A stretch of DNA of 64,000 nt, from positions 36,994,001 to 37,058,000 of the forward strand of contig CM042032.1 of NCBI GenBank assembly GCA_023525975.1, in the 5' to 3' direction. Below the pieces are notes generated by a model. It saw only the letters and a list, made by a program, of their open reading frames with translations. It was not told the DNA's origin and searched no databases. This document shows positions 1-12,620 of this stretch, in pieces (the first letter of the stretch is position 1; the number at the start of each line of letters is the position of its first letter). The translations under genes and the position numbers were made by a program. The stretch is from Smallanthus sonchifolius (Eukaryota; Streptophyta; Magnoliopsida; Asterales; Asteraceae).

Positions 1-1960
1 TATGATCACTACCACATTTAACTACAACCATACAGCTCTAATTTATGGTAATTTAAGTTACAATTACAGATTACATAAGCCCTAAAATCGATTAATTAAC
101 AAAATTGGCAGTGAAATTAAAACCCTAACACTAAAATTGACCAACATATGATAAAAATCAAAGCAAGATGTCAAAGAACCCTACCAATTGTATGAACTGT
201 ACTCTCATGATGAGAAACAAACAGAAAATCACCATTACGTTCTCCGCCATTGTTGCAAAGAAACCCTAATCGGATGTCCAATCACGTCTTGAAGTAGAAG
301 ATGAAGATGTCCAATCGTGTCTCCGCTTTCGTTTATCCAAGGGCGAATGATTTGGAGAATCATAAGATGAAGATGTAGATGAAGAAGACGGAGATGCGAT
401 TGGTCGTTACGAACACGAAGGGGCTCTAGTCATTGAATGCTCCGGGAATTGGAGGGTCCTCCAGGAGTTGACGGAATGCTCAGGCGTAGATTGAGAGTCT
501 TGGCGGAATCTTAAACAATAAATACTCAGGAGTCAGGGGGTTGGAAACAAACAGAGCGATTCAGAAAGCCCATTGAAGGAGAAATTGATGAGAGTAGAAA
601 TTGAAGCGTACTGGAGAGCAGAAATTGATGATCGCCTTCAATTGTGCTGAGGAAAAAGAACGCCCATTTCAATTGTAGAGAGTAATTGATGAGTGCCTCT
701 AATTGATGAGAGTAATTAATGATTTCCTCTAATTATAGAGAGGGGTTAAAAGATAACTTCACACATTTAATGCATTGGTAACTTGTACCGTATGCAAAAA
801 AAATGGTATTAGGCGTCTTAAAAAACAATGTAAATTACAATAACGTCCATCCAATCTATATTATATAGTAGTATAGATTTATTGTTCTATAATAAATTCA
901 TACATTTATGTTTAAATATATATACTTTATTTATTATTCTAAAATTATTCATAATTATTATTAGTTATTTTGTATCGTTATTTATACCTTTTTCTCCTTT
1001 TTTATGATATTTCATAAACGATACACTTTAGTTCATTCAACATTCCATTAATATTTTAGACACGCGAGAGCAAAAGCTAAGAAAGAAGGTTAAGTGGGAT
1101 GCATGTATTTTAAGAGAGAGTTTTGAGATAGGATGCACATGCCCATGTTTATACACTTTACTCAAAGCTGAGTTCCTCTAAATAATTTCAAAACTAGGAT
1201 GTTTGTATTTAAATGGTAATAATTTGTATACATCGATGATATCTTGAAACAAGCATGGATCAAGATGTTAGATATAATCACGTGTTTAGTAATTCCATGA
1301 TGAATAATGTATATATACATGTGAATTGCGCTTATTACGATGAGACTAATCCCCTTAATATGGTGTTTGATTTTGGCAGTTGATGAAAAGTTGTCGGCTG
1401 TATATGTGTAAGGGCCACGATGTTTAAGCTTCATGTTATTGGTCAGAATTTGCATGGTTATTTTTATATCATTGATAATGTTTCAAGATGATGTTTTAAT
1501 ATAATTTTGAACGAGGTTGATTTATAAGACAAGAGGACTTGACGGATGATTTTGAAGGCTTGTGTAAACCAATAAGTCTTGTTATGTAGTGTCTGGTCAT
1601 GATGATATCGTCTTTAAATTTTTAAGTACTTCGTATTGTAATTAGAATGCTTTGTTAATAAAAGACTTTGGTTTAAGTTTTCGCTATGTGTTTTCTGTAT
1701 CAATTAGTCCCGTTTAACCCCTGCCTGGGCAAGGGTTTGACAACGATGCTATGGGTATCTTGTTTTTTAAAGATGGGTATCATTTTTTGTAAGTTGGATA
1801 ACATCATAAATCTAGCAACTTATCCATTTTCCATAAAGGTGCCGAATGAAACCAAAGTTCTATTCTTTTCATGTGAAGTAAATCATCATACCTATCGTCC
1901 AACCATTTAGGAGAGAATGAATAGATTCCTTTTTGGGAGAGATCTAATAGGTGTGATCAT
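1..1960. other. Gene-free AT-rich stretch
   Basis: No coding region is supported here; the open frames are short and match no family I know. Positions 1-780 are of moderate GC with short internal repeats (several 'ttgatgagagtaatt'-like units around 600-730). From 780 onward the DNA is strongly A/T-rich. A sequence resembling a Helitron 5' end on the minus strand ends at 877 and is treated as a weak candidate under findings. Confidence 0.6.
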
Positions 1961-2257
1961 TGTTGGTAATCAAGAGTATAGAATTGGATGAAAACACAAA
2001 GATCGATAAACTTGCTATTTATTTTCAAGAGAAATTCGTTCATTATAGACACATACAATTACCATTCATACGGTTATGAGAGCGGGTATATAACCCTAAT
2101 TTATAGACCATCGCGTCCCCTCCTCTTTAAGCGTTTATGACTTTTACTTATTTACATACTAGCCCTTGTACTTCGAATAAATACATATTGACTCTAAACA
2201 TAACTTTCTAGTAAATACACAAAGACCCCTAAACTTTATATTTAGTTTATACTTTCA
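1961..2257 (-). repeat. Putative LTR of a short gag-only copia-type element
   Basis: The segment starts TGTTGG and ends TTCA (TG...CA on the plus strand). It is followed at 2258-2270 by the complement of a purine-rich run (minus-strand ACGGGAGAGTAT), as expected for a polypurine tract next to a 3' LTR read on the minus strand. It also holds a minus-strand TATA-like stretch near 2080-2095. The second LTR is not in view because the chromovirus at 3353 interrupts the far side, so no target-site duplication can be checked. Confidence 0.45.
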
Positions 2258-3231
2258 ATACTCTCCCGTAAACTAAATATAGTTTATAGAAGGTCTTCTC
2301 CTTGCTTGACTTGTCTTTACAACAACGTTGGTTCTTCATCACACACAAGATGAACCTCTTGATCTTCTCATTTTTCCTTATCCTTACATTTGGTGCATTC
2401 TTTTGCGTAGTGGTCGTAGTTACCACATTCCTAACACCTAACATTGCTCTTGTCTTTGTTTCCTCGATCAGTACTTGTTCCACGTCCTCTTCCTCCTCTG
2501 ACAGAACTTCTTCCATGACCTTTACCATGGCTTTATGTACCACGTCCTTTATCGTGATGCCAACTTTTAGAGTTACTTGCATTTTCCATCAGGAGCTTTC
2601 ATTGATTATCCTCCGGTTCGTCTTGTCTTTTGAGGCGTTCTTCAAAGGCTATTATCCTTCCTACTGCTTCTTCAAAAGACATTTTATCAATTTCTGAATA
2701 CTGCTTGAGAGTTTCCATCATTGGTAGAAACTTCTTTGGAATGGAGTTATGTAGCTTTTTAACAATTGTTTTGTCCTTAAGAGTTTCACCGAGGGTTTTA
2801 AACTTAGCCCTTATACTACCCAAATTTCCTGATAAGTCACTTACTGTTTCACTTTCTTTCATCCTCAAGGCCTCTAATTCGCTTCTCAAAGTTTGTAGAC
2901 ATGCATTCTGAACGAGGTATGCTCCAAGGTATCAAACTTTAATCGATTTCCACACTTCCTTTGCACTTGGATATTATGCAACTTGCAATAGGACGTCTTC
3001 TAGCAATGTTTGAAGGATCATTTCTTTTGTTGTATTGATCTTCTTTTCATCTGCTTCATCCTTACCACCAATTGTCTCCCAAAGGCCATAGGCTTTCAAC
3101 ATTGTTTCCATCAACACCGCCCACATAGTGTAGTTAGTTTCAGTCAGGTTTGGGCATTGAAGGGATACATTCCATTGATCACGTGTTGATGCTGACGTAC
3201 TTCCTTCTTTCTTATCTTCCTTGCCTCTCAT
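2258..3231 (-). pseudogene. Degenerate copia-type gag (DUF4219/UBN2 plus zinc knuckle)
   Basis: The minus strand reads as a broken retrotransposon Gag of the TNT1-like type. Residues from 3231 down to 2974 include the N-terminal DUF4219-like block (LTETNYTMWAVLMETML). From 2889 to 2599 comes the UBN2-like helical core (DKTIVKKLHNSIPKKF, a hallmark of plant copia Gag). A CCHC zinc knuckle (CX2CX4HX4C) sits at 2395-2436, with a stop codon inside its first loop. At least two frameshifts separate the blocks. Gag would package element RNA in virus-like particles. The zinc knuckle lies only about 140 bases from the putative 3' LTR, so there is no room for pol, and the element looks gag-only by origin or by deletion. 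About 120 further bases to 3352 look like 5' leader. Confidence 0.75.
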
Positions 3232-3352
3232 GCTTTCTTTCCTCTTTCTTGCCTTTCTGCTTTTGAACTTGCTTTATCCTTGCCCTAACAAGTTTGGTTA
3301 TACCACACAGGTTTTCCTCCTTGCTTACCACACATGGTTTCTTCTTGATTAC

Positions 3353-5978
3353 TGTCACACCCCGCCTAGGGTAGAAACACGGGACGTGGGGATCCATGGT
3401 GTTCATAGCCTTTGATTACAACAAACGACTTATAATGAATTCATAATCAAAGGTTTAAGTCATTACAGAAATTCACAAATTGTTTTAAGACATTACATGA
3501 AAAGTACCGCACTTAACCAAGTGTACGACTTTTTAAATAAAAAGTTTGTCAGCTATGACCTAAATGCTCCTAGGTTATAACATGAAAAATCCAAAAGATG
3601 ATCTACGTGCATGTATGCCCCCTGTCTCATGTTTCTAGTTACCTGAGAAAACAAGCTTAAAAAGTCAACATAAAGTTGGTGAGTTCACAGGTTTAGTTGA
3701 AATGTTTGATATTAGACCACAAGATTTCTAGTTACATATTGTTCACCCTAACAATGATGTACCAGTTTTGTATTGTTCACCCGAACAATGTTGTACCACT
3801 ATTATTAGTCAAAACAATAGTGTAAGTCTTTTATTATTACCATGAGCTCTCGTAACCGAAACTCGACGTTGATGTTGTGCCCCTAACCCAATGTTCTTAA
3901 CGCCAAACATTGTAATAGTTGATGAAAATTATGCACCTGCTTTGACCTCCAATCAAGGTTAGAGCGACTAACCACGGGTGGGGGTGTCAACCCAAATAGA
4001 TCTATTCATGATTTCCATTTTTATATCATAACTAACGGTTACAGAATAAGAGGGGACTTTGACGCGTTAAACGAGTTGACTCATGTAACAATGTAGATAC
4101 TTGTGTCCAGTTTCAAGTTGAGAAAGTTTTCTCCCCCGTATGTTTAAAAATCAATTTAAAAGAAGTAAAAGTGGGGCCGCGAAGACTCACCTGATGCGTC
4201 TAGTGGTGAATAGTTGTCAAAATGTGGGCAAGTCCGTCTAATAACCCAGCCTACTTGTGTCCTAGAATATTTAAGACACTATGAGATCTGTGTAGTTGTC
4301 AAGGTGTGGGTTGGTCACATGACCAATATCTCGAAGTCTTGACCCTTGCCTTGCAATAATCTGCAAGGGTCCGACTCGACCGTCGTTGATACAACTTGTT
4401 GTTACAATAGTTATATTTATTAAAATTCCTTTAATAAATATTTTAGTGTAGACTTTTATCTACCTAATTCTCGTATTCGATTTAAGTCGTCCCTCATGAT
4501 ATATATATTTAATATATATTTATTAAAAATAAAGTGTCATAAAATAATAATCATATTATTTTATTACCCAAAATTGTTTCTTTTTGTCTCAACAATATAC
4601 ATATAATATACATGTATTTGATTATTACTTTTCACAAACCATCATATGTATAAAAATAATTTATAAAAATTATTTTTGCATGTTAACTAGTATTGCATGA
4701 CAAAAAAATTTTTTACATTTAATAATAATTATAATAAAATTATAATTAATATTTTTGTTATCAATAATTAAAAATAATAGTTATACTAATATATTTATGA
4801 AAATAATGATTAAACATTATAACCATAATAGTATTTAGGGTTTTATATCCTACGTTTCTAACCGTCATTTTTTATGTTAAAAACCCATCTTTTATTTATA
4901 ATTTAAAATACGAACCGGGTATAACCGTATCATAAATATATCACCAATTATGATAACTATAATAAAAATAGGTCAAGTATGCTCACGTAAAAAGTCGAGA
5001 GAGAAGGTAGCGGAGTCAATATGAGACCCGATATCGATGGATGAAAACTCGTAACACTTGATTAGCTCCCGAGATTGCTTACAAACTCCATATAATCGAG
5101 ACCCGGAGTCCATAACGTGGTGTTTGGAGCTTGAACCGTGAACTGCAAAGTAGGAAAAGGTGGTGGCGTTTGGATGTTGTCGTGACCGAGGGAGGAGGTA
5201 GGTGTGGTGTGCGATGGTGGATGGTGGGGTGGTGTGATATTGTTGTTGTCGTTGAAGGCAGGAAAGCGAAGGAGGAGGTGGTGGTGCTTGGTTATTGCCG
5301 AGAAAGAAGAGAGCAAAAGAGAAAGTGTTGGTGTGGGTTTGTGGAGCATCTATACATGCATATATATAGTCTCTCATGTTGGTTAATACCCTCTAGTCAT
5401 ATGTTTTGGAAGGAGACAAGTTTGTCTCAAATGTTGCATGTTGGGCAAACATATTGGTGTAAGGGGGACAAAGGGGAAACACCATGTTTGGTGTTTTCGG
5501 CCGTGAAGAAGAAAACGAGGGGTAGGGGGTAGGGTAGGGTAGGGGTAGTGTAGTAGGGTGGTGTTTAGTGTTAGGTGTCTTACCCGGTAGAATACCCACT
5601 AAGTGTAACCAAATTTTTAATAGTCGTTACGTGTCGGTAGGGTACGGGTCGGGTACACAACAAAAAAAGTGTATAAGTTTATTAATCTTTGACTTAGTAC
5701 AAGTACACGTAAATGTTTGAAATAAATTTCCATATAGTTGGGTATTCTCTAGTATTAAAACAAAGAGAACGTTTCAAGGGGTTTGTTTTATTAAAGTTTA
5801 CCACCAACTCGTACGAGTATCGTTGTGTCTCGAAAATTTCTAAAATTTCCTACATAAGTTGTGTGCTGAGTGGACTTTGCAAGACCTGGTAAGACCTAAT
5901 TAAATAAAATTAAGTCTAATATGCAATGTCTCGCGTAATATTGTTAGGTAATTACTCAGAAAGTTACCAGTTGTCACA
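3353..5978 (-). repeat. 3' LTR of the chromovirus
   Basis: Starts TGTCACACCCCGCC and ends TTGTCACA. It matches 25627-27668 and 29287-29672 over most of its length, including the 'gtggggcc...actcacctgatg' block and the 'gggtagg' run near 5525-5555. A minus-strand TATA box (TATATATA) lies at 5361-5368. The proline/serine/histidine-rich open frames around 4973-5377 recur in the other LTR but have no domain and look like chance frames in the transcribed leader. Confidence 0.85.
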
Positions 5979-7297
5979 TTCTCCCCTAGTTAGAAGAATT
6001 TCGTCCCTAAATTCAGTTGGTGTTGTCTGTAACTGACGTGTCGTTGAACAACTGTGGATACTTAAGTCTCATTTGGCCTTCACGTTCCCAAGTGAATTAT
6101 GGTCCTCGTTTAGAGTTCCATCTTACCTTCACTATGGGTATGCGACTCTGTTTCAGTTTCTTAACTTCCTGATCCATGATTTCTATTGGTTGTTCCACAA
6201 CGTGGAGTTTGTCGTCGATTGAATCTCCTCAAGTGGTATAACAAGGGTTTCATCTGATAAGCACTTCACATGAATGTGTCGTGTACACCACTGAGTTCTC
6301 TGGGTAGCTTAAGTCGGTAAGCCACATGACCTATTCTTGCTAAGATTTCAAAAGGTCCGATGTATCGGGGATTGAGCTTACCTCGTTTCCCAATTCTGAC
6401 GACTCATTTCCAAGGCGAGACTTTTAACAGTACGTTGTTTCCAACTTTGAATTCCAAGGGTTTACGTTCTTTGAAATTCACATTTCTATTACACATTAAT
6501 TCCCTTAATGTCTTGTCTCAAGAACTATTATTGACTTCATTGTCAATGTGAAACTTGTCATCAAAGTGAATTTCCTTTGGTAGTATAAGTAACGAGTCCT
6601 TAGACAATCGTTCCTTGAAAAATATGTCACGCAAGTCGCTGAGTTTCCTGGCAGCATGAGTCTATACGCTACAGAACCGATTCTATCCAGAATCTTAATT
6701 TTTCCAACGTATCCTAGGGCGGTTTCTCGTTCTCGCCAAAAAGAACTATACTTTTTTTGATGATATCTTATGACAGAACCCTGTCATCAACTTGAAGTTA
6801 CAGAGGTTTTATTATAGTAGTCATCATGATCTCCCTAACTACTTTGATTGCTCAACCGTGCCTTCTACTCCAGGAGTTTCACTGATCAACCCTTAAATGG
6901 TTTCCGAAATGTTAAGTTGGCTATTTCTAGTTTTGTCCATTATACGAGGATTGACGTTTTTGTCAATATAAACTTTGTATAATGTGCAACTCGTTAATGC
7001 ATGAGATTTAATTTCATGGTAGCCGAGCATTCTAGCTCCTATTAGAATCAACTCCATAAGTCCTATGCGTATCCTCAATGGTTTGAATCGTTCTTTCTCT
7101 TTGACCATTTGTCAGAGAATATTTAGAGATGTTCACTCAAAAGCGTGTTCTTATGGCTTTCTCCCATCTCTTGGAAGTAAGACGTCTATCTTTATCAAAG
7201 ATAATGAACATGTACTTTAGGTCTGGCTAATCCTTTGACATACAGTCTAGTCGACTCTTCTAGCTTTGAAATCTTCCATGTAAGACAATAGTATACC
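5979..7297 (-). pseudogene. Chromovirus pol 3' part: integrase and chromodomain remnant
   Basis: Read on the minus strand this is the end of a gypsy polyprotein, broken by many frameshifts and stops. Around 7200-7020 the integrase core is recognisable (TNGQRERTIQTIED, the block before the catalytic glutamate). At 6395-6300 is the conserved linker that precedes the chromodomain (a PRYIGPFEIL-like stretch, mutated). At 6145-6060 is the chromodomain-like C-terminus, with the fragments VKVRWNSKRGP and FTWEREGQMRLKYP on either side of a stop. The reading then ends in an ILLTR-like tail and the purine run next to the LTR at 5979. Integrase inserts the cDNA, and in this lineage the chromodomain is thought to steer insertion to heterochromatin. 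The upstream continuation lies at 20724-22010, beyond the copia insertion. Confidence 0.8.
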
Positions 7298-7750
7298 TGT
7301 GATCCCCTCTGATCCTTTGATACTCAAGGCTCTAATCTTCAAACAGCTTCTGGAAAGGCGGAAACAATCCAGAAATCAATCAACACCAATAAAATCGAAT
7401 CAAACACGAACTAGAATGAGAAACGCCACAATCATGAAAATGCACAATCAAACTATCGATTTCCATTGATTATCTTTGGTAATTACACTTTGAATCAACA
7501 ACTACAAGCTCTGATTTCACTTGGATACTTCTAAATCAGACAATACAAAATGTGAAAATCTCTTCTTGAAAATACAAAAGACAACATATTTATACTATTA
7601 AAGAATTTTGATCGAAAACTTCTGATCGAAAAGTGTTTTCGGTCGAAAACACTTTTCACTTTTTGATCGAAAACATCAGTTTTCGACCGAAAACCTTAGA
7701 GATACTATTTCAGTCTATAATTGATTTCTATGGAATACTAGGTTCTAACA
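7298..7750 (-). repeat. 3' LTR of the copia element
   Basis: 453 bp, TGTGATCC...TCTAACA. On the minus strand TATAAATA lies at 7594-7587. It carries five copies of a TTTTCGATCGAAAA-like near-palindrome between 7608 and 7692. It is 55 bp longer than its partner, and the extra bases fall within that palindrome cluster. Confidence 0.93.
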
Positions 7751-7765
7751 ATCTCCCCCTAGTCC
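7751..7765 (-). other. Polypurine tract of the copia element
   Basis: The minus strand reads GGACTAGGGGGAGAT directly before the LTR start at 7750. This is the expected plus-strand priming site for a copia element. Confidence 0.8.
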
Positions 7766-7781
7766 ACAGAACATCAATTCT

Positions 7782-10607
7782 TCACCTGTTGTCTTTATCA
7801 GGCTTGGCTTTGGCTTTGGCTTTCACTTTCTTGGAATCTAGTTCTGCAAGTCTTTTCTTGATTACATTTGCTTCATATCGCCGGGATAAACATCGAGCTA
7901 CAACTCTCATATACAAATTCGCTTCAGCCTTTATCTTCAAGCTCATATCACATTGAATCGGATTGTGATACAGAGTCTTTAGATCTTCATCAGAGAAACT
8001 GAACAAATCCACCGGATCAAAGACTCTGACCTCTGGTGAGCTATGTTGTGTGATCACAGCTTCATGAGTTCTACTGTCATACTCCTATATTTTGAAGCTC
8101 TTGATAAATGCTTCCTTTCGTGCGGGAATGTAAACAGTAGAAACTGTATCAGCTGGCTTGACAATATACCAGAATATTCTTCTTCCATCTTTATCTTTCC
8201 TCTTTAACTTCTTACATTCAGGCACCTGTGGTTTGAAGCTTTCAAATTTGTCTTTCGTACATTCTTTCTTTAGAAATTCTTCAAAGTTTCTAACAAAAGT
8301 ATTATTTGATGGATTGATCAACTTCATATGACTCAGCTCCCGAATATCCCAGTACGGTAAAGTCTGTAACTTGGAGCTTCGGTCAAAGTATTGTATATTC
8401 CCTTCACCTCTCTTTATAACATACATCTTCTTCTCGTCATTATACATCCAACCTAAAATCTCTCCAGTTAAAGCTTGCTCTGGATTTCTTATCTTCTGAG
8501 TAATTCGTTCAACAAGAGTTGGTTTTTCCGTTACTTTTCACCATGTACTCTTATCAACACCTGTGGTTTTATGATGAACATATGACTCTTCCACTTCATC
8601 AGGTACTTGAAAAGACTTGTCTTCATCTACCAAGTTGTCCATCTTTCCAATCACTGACCCATCCTCTTCTATGTAAGTCTGTTTCTGTTCATATTCATAC
8701 TTTTTATATTTTGTGTTGGACTCAGATTCTTTTTCAGTCTCTTCAGATGTCTTTTCAATACCACCAACACTTCCAGCTCCACCACTGTCACTATCATCAT
8801 CAGAAGATTTATCATCATCTTTCTTTTCACCTGTTATCACCAACTCTTCATCATCTTCTTCTTCTTTCTCAGTCTCTTTATCGATCTCATCAGTCACCTC
8901 CATTCCTTCACATTCATTATTCAGCAACATATCAATATCTAGTATGGTATTGTCGTCATACACATCAGCATAAAATATTGGAGAAGGAATAGGTTCAGTA
9001 GCAGCTGGACTATCTTGATTTTCAACATTTACTTCTTGATTTACGTTCTGTTCGTTTGTTGGAGCACCAACATATGCTATCAAATCTTGCACCATCCTCT
9101 GAAGTTGATCAATTTGTTGTTGTTGTTGAGTAATAATACCTTGCTGCCTATTACTTTCAATCCTCATCTCCCTGATTTCTCTAGAATTAGCAGCTTCCCT
9201 GCTTTGCAAGTTTGAAATTTGAGTCTTCAGCTGACTCACCACATCTGCGGTTTCTCTTGTAGCATAATTAAGAAACTCTTCGTGTACAAGACTATAATCT
9301 TTTGACTTTTTAGACTTATGCTTTTCAGGAATTTCCTTAGCTTTGCCCTTACCTTTGTCATGCTTTGTTGTAGTTATTGTCTTTTGCTTCTTCAACTCTG
9401 GATCAGTAAACACGATACCCTTAGACGGAGGAAGTCTAGAAGGTACGATTTTAGTCATTTCAGGCTCTTTTGTCTTCTTTGAAGGTGTTGTTGCAGTTTC
9501 TTGAATATCAGATACTTCAATCACTTCAATATTTACACTTAACACCTCGTCATTTTCAGCTACAAACTCTTCAGTATGGCTCAAAACTGGTTCAGTAATT
9601 TCAACATTACCTTCTGAAGTTATATTATCTCTAACATTCACATCAGTAGCTTCATAATCACCAACATTAGTATCAGTCTGCTTTTCTGCTTCTTGCACTT
9701 GTACTTGTGGTTGTACTTTTGTTACAACATTGCCATCACCACCATCATTACCCTGATCATCATCATCACCATCACTATCAATATCAACACCATCTTCAAT
9801 TTCACTTGTCATCAAATCATCTATCTCATCATCTATGTTGAATTCCGGATTAGGATTTTCCCCCAACATATTTGGAAACAAAGGTGTTACTGTTCCATTA
9901 AATCTGCTTGTCTTTCTTATGTTGTTCATACTTCTGAAAATGACTTCTTGCATTGGCTCAAGTGGAAGTTCAATCCCATCATTAGGTAGATCTGGCAGCA
10001 ACGTGTTGATAAACATTTGAATGAATCTTGGGTACATCAAAAACTTATAATTCTGCCTTGGTCCCACAAAATTACTAATCATCACTTCAAAGATCATTCT
10101 TGAAAAGTTAAATCTTCTGTGAGTAGCCAAACATACCAATGCCCTACTAAACACTTCACCAGTTTGATCAAACGATGTTGTTCTTGAACTCATGCAATGA
10201 ATCAATACATGTACAAGATATCTCCATTGTTTTCCGAACATTGTCTTTGTGACCTGTCTTCTAATAAAGTTCCCTTCATATCCCATAGACATGATTATTC
10301 CAGAAACTGCAGCATGATTGATCTTGATTGGAAATTCTGGTGAATCCCTGAAGTTAAGAACTTCTCTGATTACTTGCTCAGTGATCTTTATAGTTTTTCC
10401 TCTAACCTTGCTTTCAATCCAAATTTCCTTGTTCACATGTTTGTATTCCGTATTATCCCAAAATTCTCTGACTTGATTTTCAAAAACCCTAACTTGAGTT
10501 GATATTGATGTGTGAATCCTTAAGTTAATTAGAAAATGAACAATCTCTTCATAACCTCTTGATTTCTTTATAGTTGTGGTCAAACAAGCACAGATATTGT
10601 GTCAAAC
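7782..10607 (-). pseudogene. Third ORF of the copia element (env-like position, coiled-coil protein)
   Basis: One minus-strand frame runs from about 10607 to 7782 (roughly 930 codons) with two in-frame stops, at 8540-8538 and 8087-8085. The first 240 residues form a helical domain with the landmarks WRYLVHVLIHCMSS and KFLMYPRFIQMFIN, which I recall from the post-pol ORFs of related daisy-family copia elements. Next come an acidic, low-complexity stretch, a lysine-rich block (GKGKAKEIPEKHKSKKSK), and a heptad and glutamine-rich coiled coil with the QQQQQIDQLQRM motif. A basic C-terminal domain follows after the first stop. I see no signal peptide or membrane helix, so it is env-like by position only. 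There is no in-frame ATG until about residue 98 of the long frame; the frame opens just after a splice-acceptor-like TATCTTTCAG ending at 10617. Function unknown. Confidence 0.75.
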
Positions 10608-10616
10608 GATTCATAC

Positions 10617-10985
10617 CTGAAAGATACAGTCATATCAAAGTTAGAAACTTATGAAAATTTTCTAAAAAAGTCACAACTCCTGACATTTCAGTCGAAAACC
10701 CCTTAACATTCACATTTTCGATTGAAAACTTTGTTTAACTTTTTGACAAAAAACTTGTATACCAAACACCACAAAAAACTTTTCGATCGAAAACCCTTTT
10801 GATAAGAAACAAACATTTCAATCGAAAACTCAGATCAAACAATGTGAACATTTCGACCGAAAACTCCCGAACATTATCTTTTTCGATCGAAAACTCATTT
10901 TGGGCGATTCAAAAATTCAAATATTCAAAATTAATCTAAGGCTTTGGATCTACCCTTTGCACCTCTACAAGTTTTGAAAACATAC
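10617..10985 (-). other. Candidate intron before the third ORF (copia)
   Basis: The minus strand shows ATAGAG|GTATGT with the donor at 10985 and TGTATCTTTCAG| with the acceptor ending at 10617. Together they bound a 369-nt segment immediately upstream of the third ORF. Six near-palindromes of the TTTTCGATCGAAAA type lie inside it. Splicing is inferred from consensus sites only. Confidence 0.4.
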
Positions 10986-11225
10986 CTCTATGATCAAAAA
11001 GCTATAAGAATCACGATGACGTCACAAACAACGATTTTTCGCTCAGAATCTTTGAACTTGTAAAATCAACAATTACGACAGAGAGAAACAAGGTGGGAAA
11101 AGGTTTTTGATCAAAAATTCCAGAATATATAGAAATTGAGATTTTGACCGAAAACTTTCGCTTTAGAGATTTCGATCGAAAACACTTTTCGGACAATCTT
11201 ATTTGGTCAGAGATTTCGACCGAAA
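10683..11225. repeat. Cluster of near-palindromes (TTTTCGATCGAAAA type)
   Basis: About nine copies of a 12-15 nt motif, variants of TTTCG(A/G)(T/C)CGAAAAC, are spread over 540 bases of otherwise unremarkable A/T-rich spacer. Clear ones lie near 10718, 10774, 10815, 10851, 10880, 11137, 11170 and 11212. The same motif fills parts of both LTRs and the 5' leader (19930-20110) of this element, and it is not seen in its coding parts. Confidence 0.85.
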
Positions 11226-11230
11226 ACTTT

Positions 11231-12582
11231 GAACTTTAAAAACGTTGAGCAACAATAATTTTGATTTTCTTTTTCTTGTCTATGATAACATCATTAAGAC
11301 CTATTCCAGAACTTTATTTTTCTCACACACACAAAACAAACAAAACAAAAACAAAAAACTTTAAACGTAAAATCCAGATCATAACAACTATTTTATTCAC
11401 AGACATTTTCACAAACACTTGATATCACTGTAACCTTTAGTTTATTTTCTTTACTGACTTTTGGTGAACTAAAATGACATAGGATCATAAATGCACACTG
11501 TCTTAATCACACTGCATATCAAATCAGTATCTAAACGGTTCAACATTGATTGTCAGTATCGTTATCCACATAAACTCATGCATCACGTTTCAGCAAATAT
11601 TGTGTGACATTTAAGGTTATATTAATCAATACATTGTGTACCTCACAATCGAGATGGAATGAACTTAGAATTAACACAAAATTTCACCAGATCATGATCC
11701 AATCTCCAGCATGAAGGTAGCGTTCTTAGCACAGGAAGAATAATCCAAGTGGATTTGATTGGAATCATATTGATTCAGAATCATTTTGATTCAGAATCAT
11801 TTTGATTCATTGTCTTGGTTTCTGAGATAGTACGAAATCATATTGATTCATATGAGATGTGAAGAATCATGAATGATTCGGGTATGCAGATATTCGTAAG
11901 ATATTGGATATGTCAATTGAAATTACGAATGATTCAAAGGGCGAAATAGACTGACTTCCTGGTTTCCATCCGAGATTTTCACCAGAACCATCAGCTGTAT
12001 GAAGGTGTTTAACTCTAAATCATATATTTGACGTATATAGTAAATAGAGCAAACAAATTGTGCTAAGAACTCATCAAGATCCTGGTCTCATGGTATAACT
12101 AGATTCACTTTGCATTCGAATATTAAAAGTACCGATATTCGATGTGGGTAAAACACAAAGATTGCAATTTAGTTAATCACACAAATATCGCCTAATTTAT
12201 ACATGCAGAGCCTACCAACATATCAATAATTGTAACCGGTGTCACCATCATATCCAATCCATGTGTAAGCTCAGTACACAAATATACTATCATTTCCTAT
12301 TTGCATGTCAATCAGTCACACATAGTTCATTTTACAGCACAATATGAATTTCAACATCTCTTTTTCTCTTATGCACACAGATAAAACACACACTTCACAG
12401 ATGATAATTTATTTTATTTTCTTTTATTCTCCCCCTAAAATTGTGGTGCAATTAATTGAATCTAAACAAACACATAAAAAGCACATTTAGAACAAACACA
12501 CAATTCAACACAATTTTAATACTAAAAGAAAAATCTTTTTGAGGAACATTTAATGGTCTTTCACTCAACACACAAACAATAC

Positions 12583-12620
<38 letters not shown>

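Noticed and set aside
4973..5377. Pro/Ser/His-rich open frames inside the chromovirus LTR (also at 27123-27686)
   Set aside because: They recur because the LTR is duplicated. They have no domain, overlap in several frames, and differ by indels that change the frame.
5131..5532. Gly/Val/Trp-rich plus-strand frame
   Set aside because: Antisense to the P/T-rich LTR leader frame; no family resemblance.
7788..7835. Short Lys/Ala repeat at the end of the copia third ORF as a separate small gene
   Set aside because: It is in phase with the third ORF and is simply its basic C-terminus.
8519..9989. Plus-strand open frames rich in Ser, His or Ile opposite the copia third ORF
   Set aside because: Shadows of the minus-strand ORF caused by its acidic and low-complexity codons.
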